From assembly GCA_018665815.1 (NCBI GenBank), contig JABJBP010000070.1, positions 1-64,000 on the forward strand: a stretch of 64,000 nucleotides of DNA. Reading direction: 5' to 3'. Source of the DNA: Rhodospirillaceae bacterium. GTDB lineage: Bacteria; Pseudomonadota; Alphaproteobacteria; Rhodospirillales; Casp-alpha2. Made by a program: the position numbers and the translations under genes. Of this stretch, positions 26,582-33,997 are shown piece after piece (positions within the stretch are counted from its first letter, which is position 1; every line of letters starts with the position of its first letter). The notes under the pieces are model-generated. The model made no database searches. It was not told the DNA's origin and saw only the letters and a program-made list of their open reading frames with translations.

Positions 26582-27583
26582 CTATGTCACCAAAAACCCA
26601 TGCGCAAAAGGATCGTGGTCGTCGATGGTGATGGTGTTATCGCCATAGATCCGCGCCCAGCCCTCAATGGACGGCACGATGGCATCGAAATTACCGACTG
26701 TCGTTTTCGCCTCGACGCGGCCGGTGAACTGACTGCCAATGATGCTTTCGTGGACGAAGCTGTCACCAACCTCAAGTTCACCTTTTGCCGCCCATTGCGC
26801 CATCCGCGCCGAAGTCCCGGTGCCACACGGTGAGCGGTCGATAGCCTTGTCGCCATAAAAGACGGCGTTCCTGGCATCGGCGCCACGGATCGTCGGCACG
26901 CCTGTCCACATGATATGTGACAGGCCGCTGATTTCCGGTTTGTCAGGGTGCTGAAACTCATAAGTTTCGTTGAGGCGCGCGCGGATTACCGGGCTCAGGC
27001 GTTGAATATCACCGGGGCTCAGGTCCGCCATGTCGCGAAAGTTTTCCTGACGCTCGACGATGGCGTAAAAATTACCGCCGTAGGCCACATCCACGAACAA
27101 TGTGCCAAGCTCCGGCGTGCCAATAATCAGCATTTCAGAATGCAGAAAGCTCGGCACATTGGTGATCCGGACCGCGTCGACGTGGCCGTCCTTCATGATG
27201 TAGGTGGCTTCGATCACGCCCGCCGGCGTATCCAGGCGCAGCATCCCCGTCTCTTTCGGTTCCACCAAGCCGCGCTCAAGCGCCACCGTCACCGTGCCGA
27301 TGGTGCCGTGGCCGCACATGGGCAAACATCCCGAAACCTCGATGAACAAGATACCCAGATCACAATCGGGGCGGGTAGGTTCATACAAGATCGAGCCCGA
27401 CATAACCTCATGGCCACGCGGCTCAAACATCAGGCCCGTACGGATCCAATCGAACTCGGCTTGAAAATGCGCACGCTTTTCCAGCATGGTTGCACCCTCA
27501 AGCACCGGCCCGCCGTCTGTTACGACGCGCACAGGATTGCCGCAGGTGTGCGCGTCGATGCAGGTGAAGGTGCTGTTGGTCAT
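26582..27583 (-). CDS. Proline racemase-family enzyme, probable 4-hydroxyproline 2-epimerase
   Basis: A 333-residue cofactor-independent isomerase. Both catalytic cysteines are present: C90 in GCLPMCGHGTIGTV and C253 in DRSPCGTGTSARMA (numbered from the ATG at 27583). A Cys/Cys pair means a racemase/epimerase, not a trans-3-hydroxyproline dehydratase (Ser/Cys). In this setting the likely reaction is trans-4-hydroxy-L-proline to cis-4-hydroxy-D-proline. It overlaps nothing; the upstream TTG at 27589 is a weaker start. It follows the DAO-type dehydrogenase by 9 bp, completing the epimerase/oxidase/deaminase set. Confidence 0.88.
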   Translation of the reverse strand: MTNSTFTCIDAHTCGNPVRVVTDGGPVLEGATMLEKRAHFQAEFDWIRTGLMFEPRGHEVMSGSILYEPTRPDCDLGILFIEVSGCLPMCGHGTIGTVTVALERGLVEPKETGMLRLDTPAGVIEATYIMKDGHVDAVRITNVPSFLHSEMLIIGTPELGTLFVDVAYGGNFYAIVERQENFRDMADLSPGDIQRLSPVIRARLNETYEFQHPDKPEISGLSHIMWTGVPTIRGADARNAVFYGDKAIDRSPCGTGTSARMAQWAAKGELEVGDSFVHESIIGSQFTGRVEAKTTVGNFDAIVPSIEGWARIYGDNTITIDDHDPFAHGFLVT

Positions 27584-27592
27584 TCTCAAACC

Positions 27593-28843
27593 CTAATCAA
27601 ACCGCGCGATGCGGAACGGTGCCAGATCAATACCCGGGTCTTCGCCGCGCACGAGCGACGCAATCAACCGCCCCGTGGTGGCGCTGCCGGTTAGGCCCAA
27701 GTGGCCGTGGCCGAAGGCGTAGTAAATGTTATCGAAGCGCTGGGATCGGTCAATAACCGGTAGCGAATCCGGTGTCGAGGGCCGGTGCCCCATCCATTCC
27801 GTACCGCCGCTGGTGTTGAGGTCAGGCAAGTAACGATTGGCCAACTTCAACAGCGCCTGGGCACGTGAATAGTTCGGCGGTGCCTTGAGCCCAGCGAACT
27901 CGACCGCACCCCCGATCCGAAGCCCCATGGACATGGGCGTCATGACAAAACGTTCCTCGGCGAAAGTTACCATGGCATTCACTTGAACGTCGGGGCTCGG
28001 CAAGGTGGTGTTGTATCCGCGCTCGGTTTCCAGTGGGCAATAGTCGCCCAGGCGATTGCTGAGATGATGCGACCAGGCGCCGGCGGCGATGACCAGATGA
28101 TCGAAGGCGAGACGGTTTTCGCCGCGCGAGAAAACGGCCGTCGGACGCCCTTCCTTGATTTCGATATCAAACACTTCGCCCGAACAGAATGCGACACCGC
28201 GCTGGCGCAAGTGATCCATGAGGCCGAGCACCAGGGCTTTCGGGTCCGCATAATGCCCCCAATCCTCGGTCCGATAGCCGCACGCGGCTCGCGCGCTCAG
28301 CGCCGGTTCATAGTGTTCAACGCCGGCACGGTCCAAGGCTTCGCAACGATATCCAAGGCGTTCGCGAAGCGCCCATTCGGCGGCGCTGGCGGCCCGCGCG
28401 GCCTCAGATTTATAGACCCATATATGGCCACCGCGTGACAACAGATGCCCGAGCCCGCTGGACTGCAAGATTGTTCCATGGTCTTCGAATGCCGGCGCCA
28501 ACAACGCCGCCATGGCCTGAGCCCCGGCTTCGAACCGATCGGGATTAGCCGCCGCTAGAAACCGCGACATGTAAGGCCACAACCGCCAGGCATAACCGAG
28601 CTTGATCGACAGCGGCCCCAGGGGATCAAACAGGTAGCCCGGCACCTTCCAGGCAACGCCGGGCTCGGCGATGGGCATGAACTCGGTTTGCGCAATGGCG
28701 CCGGCGTTGCCGAACGACGTGCGGTCGCCGTCCGGGTCGCGGTCGATGACGGTGACGTCAAAGCCCGCGCGTTTTAAAAAGAACGCACAGCTGAGCCCAA
28801 CAATGCCCGCGCCGACGACGACAACGTGACGGGTTTCGGCCAT
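27593..28843 (-). CDS. DadA-type FAD-dependent D-amino-acid dehydrogenase
   Basis: A 416-residue flavoprotein of the DAO family. The N-terminal FAD motif is VVVGAGIVGLSCAFFLKRAG (residues ~8-27), then FGNAGAIAQTEFMP, and the C-terminal end is TPDSLPVIDRSQRFDNIYYA ... DLAPFRIARF, typical of DadA. Between the deaminase and epimerase genes it is the best candidate for cis-4-hydroxy-D-proline dehydrogenase, giving delta-1-pyrroline-4-hydroxy-2-carboxylate. It would pass electrons to the quinone pool or to a cytochrome. It lies 6 bp after the deaminase gene and 9 bp before the epimerase gene. Confidence 0.9.
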   Translation of the reverse strand: MAETRHVVVVGAGIVGLSCAFFLKRAGFDVTVIDRDPDGDRTSFGNAGAIAQTEFMPIAEPGVAWKVPGYLFDPLGPLSIKLGYAWRLWPYMSRFLAAANPDRFEAGAQAMAALLAPAFEDHGTILQSSGLGHLLSRGGHIWVYKSEAARAASAAEWALRERLGYRCEALDRAGVEHYEPALSARAACGYRTEDWGHYADPKALVLGLMDHLRQRGVAFCSGEVFDIEIKEGRPTAVFSRGENRLAFDHLVIAAGAWSHHLSNRLGDYCPLETERGYNTTLPSPDVQVNAMVTFAEERFVMTPMSMGLRIGGAVEFAGLKAPPNYSRAQALLKLANRYLPDLNTSGGTEWMGHRPSTPDSLPVIDRSQRFDNIYYAFGHGHLGLTGSATTGRLIASLVRGEDPGIDLAPFRIARFD

Positions 28844-28849
28844 GCCGCC

Positions 28850-29743
28850 TTAGAGGTTGGGCCGGTTGGCTATCGCGGTTTCCACAAGTTCCGTGACCAT
28901 GCGCCGCTCTTCACCTTCCAAAGTGAGGCGTGGCCGACGGACCCATTCCGAGCCCTCGCCGGCGATCTGATTGGCGAGCTTGATCATCTGCACCAGCTTC
29001 ACATCGACATCAAGGTGCAACAGCGGCATGAACCAGCGATAGATTTCCAGCGCTTCATCAACGCGGCCTTCGCGGGCCAGTTCAAACAGGCGCACGGATT
29101 CCTTGGGGAAGCTGTTGACCAGACCGGCGACCCAGCCCTGAGCGCCGAAGAGAACGTTCTCCAACACCAGGTCATCAACGCCGCAGAACATCTGGTAGCG
29201 GTCCTTACACGCGTTATACATGTCGGTGATGCGGCGGCTGTCGTGAGATGATTCCTTAACCGCGATGATGTTGTCGACGTCGGATAACTCAACGAAAGAT
29301 TCAGGCGTCAGATCAACTTTATAGGCGACCCGGTTATTATAGATCATGATCGGCAGATCGGTGGCTTCGGCGACGCCCCGAAAATGTGCCATCGCCTCGC
29401 GCTGGTCCTGCGGATAGACCATGCAGGGCAACACCATCAGGCCGGCGCAGCCGGCGCGCTCGGCCCGGCGCACGTGATCGATGGCCATGTCCGTAGTGTA
29501 TTCGGCAACGCCGGTCAAAACCGGCAAATCGCCCGCTGCCTCGACGGCGGCGGTCAGCACAGCCGCCTTTTCATCGCCGTAGAGCGACGGATTTTCACCC
29601 AAGGTACCCAGCATGACGAACCCCGACACACCGGCATCGATGCACGATTGGATATGGCGGCCCGTCGCGTCCAAGTCCAGCGAGCCATCTTCGGCAAATT
29701 CGGTCATTAGCGCGGGGAAAACCCCGGTCCATTCAACGCCCAT
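28850..29743 (-). CDS. DapA-family Schiff-base enzyme, probable pyrroline-4-hydroxy-2-carboxylate deaminase
   Basis: A 297-residue TIM-barrel of the dihydrodipicolinate synthase/N-acetylneuraminate lyase family. The Schiff-base lysine lies in NIIAVKESSHDSRRI and the helper tyrosine in PIMIYNNRVAYK; the N-terminal GTLGENPSLYGDEK is the substrate-binding loop. In hydroxyproline clusters such a member deaminates delta-1-pyrroline-4-hydroxy-2-carboxylate to 2-oxoglutarate semialdehyde plus ammonia, and its place between aconitase X and the D-amino-acid dehydrogenase supports that here. The assignment to the deaminase is from context. Confidence 0.85.
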   Translation of the reverse strand: MGVEWTGVFPALMTEFAEDGSLDLDATGRHIQSCIDAGVSGFVMLGTLGENPSLYGDEKAAVLTAAVEAAGDLPVLTGVAEYTTDMAIDHVRRAERAGCAGLMVLPCMVYPQDQREAMAHFRGVAEATDLPIMIYNNRVAYKVDLTPESFVELSDVDNIIAVKESSHDSRRITDMYNACKDRYQMFCGVDDLVLENVLFGAQGWVAGLVNSFPKESVRLFELAREGRVDEALEIYRWFMPLLHLDVDVKLVQMIKLANQIAGEGSEWVRRPRLTLEGEERRMVTELVETAIANRPNL

Positions 29744-29781
29744 ATTATGTCTCCTCCCTTAAGCGAGTGATTTTCGCGCGT

Positions 29782-30198
29782 TCAGTCGGCTTCGCCAAGA
29801 CGGATGATGCCGCCTTCGGCAATTTCCGCCCATTGGCCGGTCTCGAAAGCATCAATGTCGCATCGCAAGACTGGCAGCATCGGCAATTCAAGTTCGCCGG
29901 CAACCACGGCGCCGAGCGCCAGAATAGCATCGGCTTTGCTCAAAATGATCGCCGCAGGCGCCATGCCCTCACGGATAAGTTCCAGCATGATCGCGCTTGA
30001 TGACGATGACCCGATGGTGCCCGGCAACACCAGCACCTTGCCCGCAATTGACACACCGCAATCGGGATGCGTGGGCTGAATAATTTTGCCGCTTAGCGGA
30101 TCGACGCCGCCCCAAAAACTGATGGGTTCGGCTAGGCGTAACACCGGGCCAGCCGCGGCGCCGTCGATAATGGCCTCGGCTTGAAGGGTCAAGCCCAT
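29782..30198 (-). CDS. Aconitase X small (swivel) subunit, DUF126 type
   Basis: A 138-residue protein corresponding to the small swivel domain of aconitase X (AcnX). Features are AEAIIDGAAAGPVLRLAEPISFWGGVDP, the conserved PLSGKIIQPTHPDCGVSIAGKVLVLPG and GSSSSSAIMLELIREG, the DUF126 signature region. It starts at ATG 30198 inside the last codons of the large subunit, so translation is coupled; a GTG/other start upstream would give a non-family extension. With the large subunit it would form the heteromeric type of AcnX dehydratase. Confidence 0.88.
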   Translation of the reverse strand: MGLTLQAEAIIDGAAAGPVLRLAEPISFWGGVDPLSGKIIQPTHPDCGVSIAGKVLVLPGTIGSSSSSAIMLELIREGMAPAAIILSKADAILALGAVVAGELELPMLPVLRCDIDAFETGQWAEIAEGGIIRLGEAD

Positions 30199-31445
30199 AT
30201 GGCCTCCTCGCGGACCACATGCCCTACCACCGCTGATTTGACGCAATCGGCCAGCGAGCCGAACACCGGCGTATAGCCCGTATTGGGTTTGGCATAATGG
30301 GCGAACTTACCGGAATTTGTCATCAGGACGCCGGAGATATCCTTCAAAATCGGCGTCACGACGACGCAGGTATCGATGACGAAGATCACACCGCGGGCCT
30401 CCAATATCTCTTTCAGGCCATCCGCTGCGATGGCATCGATGACATGGCGCCCGGTACAGACGTATACGGGCACACGGAAAGTTTCGTCCGCTGCAAGCCG
30501 GGCCAATTCGCGGGTTTCCGGTTCCGAGAAATGCGGGCTGCCGAGCGCTATGCAATCCAGTTGATCACCGATACCGGCGCCCAACCCGTCACGCGCGGCC
30601 CGGACCATCTCCACCGTGACGTTGATTGTCGCCTCGGGCTCATGGCCCTGCAGCGCATCAGACACGGTTGCCGCTTCCGGCGTCACGCCGGCGACATGAA
30701 ACAAGCCAACGGCACCCGTCGATGCCGCCGCCGCCCCCAACGCCTTCAATCGGTCTTCGCTGATATCCGAAGGCAGACCCGTAATCACCCCCACCAAATC
30801 CCCCGCCTCGCGGCCCAGGATCGCGCCCAATACCGGGTAAAACGCATCCAGGCGGCATAATGCGGGGCTTAAATCCGATACGTCCAGAACCAGCCGGGCG
30901 CGGCGGTTTTCGGTTCGATGTAGCCCGACATCCGGGGCGCAGCCGGTGACGGCGCAGCAAATGTCCAAAAAATCGCCGTAGCGTTCCGACCGAGCACCCA
31001 AAACCGAATTTACAAACGCAATGGCATTGCTTTCCCCCCAAGCGACCTGGGCGCCCAGGGCGGGGCGATGGCCAGCTTGATAAGGCGCGCAGGTCCAGGT
31101 CGGCTGACATCCCAATACCAGATAGGCGTCCATCTGACGCCGCGCCATATCGCGGTAATGCGCATCGGCGGCGATCACACCAGGATTCCCGAGATCCAGC
31201 GCACCGGCATTTAGCGTTGCCGGCACCATTATTCCGGCGCCGCCCTCGACGAGTTTTTCGGCAAAATAAACACCGCCGTCGCCGTGATAGAGGCAACTAT
31301 CGATATGCGCCGATGTGATTTTGATCAAGTTCTCGGCGCCTAGAAATTCCGCTGCGCGGGTGACAATCCGCATGGCCATAGCGCGGCCGGCGGACGCATC
31401 ATCGGTGGCCCAGGCCCGTTCAATCTCTGTCAGATGCAGAACCAT
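30189..31445 (-). CDS. Aconitase X large catalytic subunit, probable cis-3-hydroxy-L-proline dehydratase
   Basis: A 418-residue AcnX catalytic subunit (DUF521). Family landmarks are TSAHIDSCLYHGDGGVYFAEKL, WGESNAIAFVNSVLGARSERYGDFLDICCAVTG (with conserved cysteines that may bind a [2Fe-2S]- or Fe-type cluster), LVGVITGLPS and LMTNSGKFAHYAKP. AcnX proteins of this kind dehydrate cis-3-hydroxy-L-proline to delta-1-pyrroline-2-carboxylate in bacteria; others act in the mevalonate pathway of archaea. The hydroxyproline neighbours favour the first. It starts 6 bp after the stop of the flavoprotein gene and overlaps the small subunit by 10 bp. Confidence 0.9.
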   Translation of the reverse strand: MVLHLTEIERAWATDDASAGRAMAMRIVTRAAEFLGAENLIKITSAHIDSCLYHGDGGVYFAEKLVEGGAGIMVPATLNAGALDLGNPGVIAADAHYRDMARRQMDAYLVLGCQPTWTCAPYQAGHRPALGAQVAWGESNAIAFVNSVLGARSERYGDFLDICCAVTGCAPDVGLHRTENRRARLVLDVSDLSPALCRLDAFYPVLGAILGREAGDLVGVITGLPSDISEDRLKALGAAAASTGAVGLFHVAGVTPEAATVSDALQGHEPEATINVTVEMVRAARDGLGAGIGDQLDCIALGSPHFSEPETRELARLAADETFRVPVYVCTGRHVIDAIAADGLKEILEARGVIFVIDTCVVVTPILKDISGVLMTNSGKFAHYAKPNTGYTPVFGSLADCVKSAVVGHVVREEAIWA

Positions 31446-31451
31446 GTCCCG

Positions 31452-32666
31452 TCAGCCGTCATTCGCCCGCGACCCTAAATGGTGCCGCATTGCGGCCCGG
31501 GTCTCTTCGCCGCCTTGGTTGATCAGCATGTCCTTGGCGCGCTCGCGTTGGCGCAGGCGATAGGCGTATTCGTGGGGCATCAGGCCTTGCGGATCATCAA
31601 TTCCCAGTTCCTCAGCCGCATGGGCTGGCCAATCGGCATGCCATAAAAGCTCGCGGGCCAGCGCAATCAAATCGGCCTGACCATTTTGCAAAATTTTCTC
31701 GGCCTGATGGGCATCGGTGATTAGCCCGACGGCGATAGTGGGGATGTCAGCCTCGCGGCGAATGCGTTCGGCGAACCCGACTTGATAGCCCGGCACCCGG
31801 GGAACCAACGGCATATCGGATGGGCCGCCAATGCCGCCTGATGAACAATCGACGTAGTCAATATCGCGGACCTTTAACGCCTTGGCCATGGAGATCGAAT
31901 GTTCAAGCCCCCATTCGCCGCCCTGACCGTCAACACATGAGATCCGATAGAACACAGGACGATCAGCGGGCCAAGCCTCGCGCACCACTTCGGCGACTTC
32001 CAAGGGAAACCGCATGCGTCCCTCAAGATCGCCACCATAGGCATCCGTGCGACGGTTTGAGACCGGCGACAGAAATGCATGCAATAGATAGCCGTGCGCT
32101 CCGTGGACTTCGCAAATCTCATAACCCGCATCAATGGAGCGCTTTGCCGCCTCGCGGAAGGCGTCTAACACTCGGCGGATATCGCCACGATCCATTTCTT
32201 TCGGATCAAAAAATCGGTTTTCCGGATTGAGGCCGCTTGGCGACATACCTTGCCAGGGCGCCAGCCCCGTGGCGTCGTCGTCGGTCAGCGGCGCCCAATC
32301 GTGAACCGCCGTATGACACGACGCCTTGTGCCCGGAATGGCCGATTTGAACGGCCGGGATTGCATCTTGTTCGCGAACAAAATCCGTCAACCGGCGGTAC
32401 TGGGCAATATGACGATCGTCCCAAATACCGGCGCAGGTGTAGGTTTTCCGGCCGATATCCTCGACCGCCGTTTCCTCGCCGAATACGATACCGGCGCCAC
32501 CGACTGCCATCCGACCAATATGCACCATTTGCCAATCCGTCGGCCCGCCATCGACCGAGTGGTATTGGCACATGGGCGAGGCAACGATCCTGTTGCGCGC
32601 TGTCAAACCACGCATACTTAGTGGCTGAAACAATAGCGGATCGGATAGGGATGCTGTCTGGTTCAT
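31452..32666 (-). CDS. Old yellow enzyme-family flavin oxidoreductase, first gene of the hydroxyproline operon
   Basis: A 404-residue FMN-dependent ene-reductase-type TIM barrel (YqjM-like). PLSMRGLTARNRIVASPMCQYHS opens the barrel; HGAHGYLLHAFLSPVSNRRTDAYGG (phosphate/FMN and active region), GLITDAHQAEKILQNGQADLIALARELLW and the C-terminal finger fit the family. The start at ATG 32666 (MNQTASLSDP) replaces an open extension of 30 codons. It is the first gene of the operon, 6 bp before aconitase X. Family chemistry is reduction of activated C=C bonds, which does not match known hydroxyproline pathways. Confidence 0.88.
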   Translation of the reverse strand: MNQTASLSDPLLFQPLSMRGLTARNRIVASPMCQYHSVDGGPTDWQMVHIGRMAVGGAGIVFGEETAVEDIGRKTYTCAGIWDDRHIAQYRRLTDFVREQDAIPAVQIGHSGHKASCHTAVHDWAPLTDDDATGLAPWQGMSPSGLNPENRFFDPKEMDRGDIRRVLDAFREAAKRSIDAGYEICEVHGAHGYLLHAFLSPVSNRRTDAYGGDLEGRMRFPLEVAEVVREAWPADRPVFYRISCVDGQGGEWGLEHSISMAKALKVRDIDYVDCSSGGIGGPSDMPLVPRVPGYQVGFAERIRREADIPTIAVGLITDAHQAEKILQNGQADLIALARELLWHADWPAHAAEELGIDDPQGLMPHEYAYRLRQRERAKDMLINQGGEETRAAMRHHLGSRANDG

Positions 32667-32703
32667 AGGTCTCTGGGTAAATGTTGGCGTGCGAGCGCTC
32701 ACC

Positions 32704-32715
32704 AATATCGATATT
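32704..32715 (-). promoter_or_regulatory. Palindrome upstream of the hydroxyproline operon
   Basis: AATATCGATATT is a perfect 12-bp palindrome, 38 bp upstream of the first gene of the operon (flavoprotein start 32666). Position and symmetry suit an operator for a dimeric regulator such as a GntR- or LysR-type protein, but no regulator gene lies next to the operon. The promoter -35/-10 elements could not be fixed. Confidence 0.35.
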
Positions 32716-32864
32716 CTGATCGCGCCGGGCAAGCCCCGGGCTGGAAATCGCAGCAATTTATGCAGAATAATCTGGTGTGGTTGATTCCCACTACATTAGA
32801 ATTGAGATGATGAGATATTCCGCGCCGAGGGACGGCGGTCAAGTTACGCGCGAGAAGGAATAAT

Positions 32865-33926
32865 ATGGGCGTGTCGGGAACCAAGCGCTGGCTGAGTTCA
32901 ATTCGCGGACGCTTGTATATGGCCTTCGCCGGCGTTGTCCTGCTCGCCGCTGGCACGGCGCTATTTTCCATCATCACCTTTCAACAAGGCGCCGAACAGT
33001 TTAAATCCGCGATTTCCCGAAATACAGCGGCGATCGCCCACGGCGCCCTGATCGCCAGCGCGGAACATCAACTTTCAAAATCCATTCATGCCCTAGCGGG
33101 TTCTTTAACACCGGAAAAGTACGCCGATCAATTGACGTTCATTGGTTTCCATTGGCGTGCATTAAATGGATTACTTGGCTCGGAGGCTATCGTCGACCCG
33201 GTCGTGCGGGAAGGCTTGAGAGAACGCGCCACGGCGATCCGTGAAAGCCTGGATAAACTGAATAATACGGTCGCGCGGCAAATTCAGATTCAGATCCAAT
33301 CAAGAGCCCAAAACCCTCGGCTGGACCGAGCCTTCGAGGCGATCAAGCGGATTTTCGCGCGCATCAATACGACCACGTCCGCCGAAATGATCAATTCCTT
33401 GAGTAAGTTAGCCAGAAACAAACGTCCTATCGGGGGGGGGGAACAAAATTTCGAAACTGCGGCGACAATCCCCTTGACCCACACGTCGCAGTCGGCAACC
33501 AATGGCGCCGATACTGTTTCGCCAATGGAGGAACCCGCTATTTCATCCGAAGATCAAACCATCGAGCAGTCCGACGCGCCTGTCCTTGATGTAGAGAATA
33601 CACTTGAGCGATTGATGGTCCCCAGACCGATCTTTATCGACCTGTTGAACAGTTTCAAAGATAGCTACACCAATGCTGTCGGCGATATTCAAGCCATGAT
33701 CGATGCCGGAACCCGCGAAGACGCCGAGCGCCAGGCGCACAGCCTAAAGGGCGTGTCGGGGTCACTTGGGGCTGAGCAAGTGCACCAAACGGCCGCCGCC
33801 ATCGAAATGGCGATCCAAGAGAATCGGGATGACGACACGGCCGCTGGCCTTGCTGTTCTCGCGGATCAAATCGCCCAAGTGATGGACGTCATTGAAAAAT
33901 TGAGCGCCGGGGACGATACCGCTTAA
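32865..33926 (+). CDS. Membrane-anchored Hpt-domain protein
   Basis: A 353-residue protein. Residues 17-40 form one membrane helix, and 41-180 read as a helical periplasmic sensing region. Residues 190-245 are a polar linker that includes a GGGE encoded by a G10 run. Residues 250-350 form a histidine phosphotransfer domain with phospho-His H292 in AERQAHSLKGVSGSLGAEQV. There is no kinase ATPase or receiver domain and no second membrane helix, so it looks like a TorS/BvgS-type hybrid kinase with its middle removed, or a genuine membrane-bound phosphotransfer protein. It is divergent from the flavoprotein operon. Confidence 0.7.
   Translation: MGVSGTKRWLSSIRGRLYMAFAGVVLLAAGTALFSIITFQQGAEQFKSAISRNTAAIAHGALIASAEHQLSKSIHALAGSLTPEKYADQLTFIGFHWRALNGLLGSEAIVDPVVREGLRERATAIRESLDKLNNTVARQIQIQIQSRAQNPRLDRAFEAIKRIFARINTTTSAEMINSLSKLARNKRPIGGGEQNFETAATIPLTHTSQSATNGADTVSPMEEPAISSEDQTIEQSDAPVLDVENTLERLMVPRPIFIDLLNSFKDSYTNAVGDIQAMIDAGTREDAERQAHSLKGVSGSLGAEQVHQTAAAIEMAIQENRDDDTAAGLAVLADQIAQVMDVIEKLSAGDDTA
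33432..33441 (+). repeat. G10 homopolymer inside the Hpt protein gene
   Basis: Ten consecutive G residues encode Gly-Gly-Gly plus the first base of Glu at residues ~190-193 of the Hpt protein. Homopolymers this long are prone to slippage, giving phase-variable reading frames in some bacteria, and are also a common sequencing error site. The frame is open through it as given. Confidence 0.7.
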
Positions 33927-33997
33927 GTTCGCTGAGCCCATCTTCAAGTTATTGCTGCGAACACCTGTCATTTCATTCAAGGCAATCCATTCGGGCG

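Noticed and set aside
32667-32756. Upstream extension of the old-yellow-enzyme gene
   Set aside because: The added 30 residues are not family-like and cover the palindrome region; ATG 32666 gives the normal N terminus.
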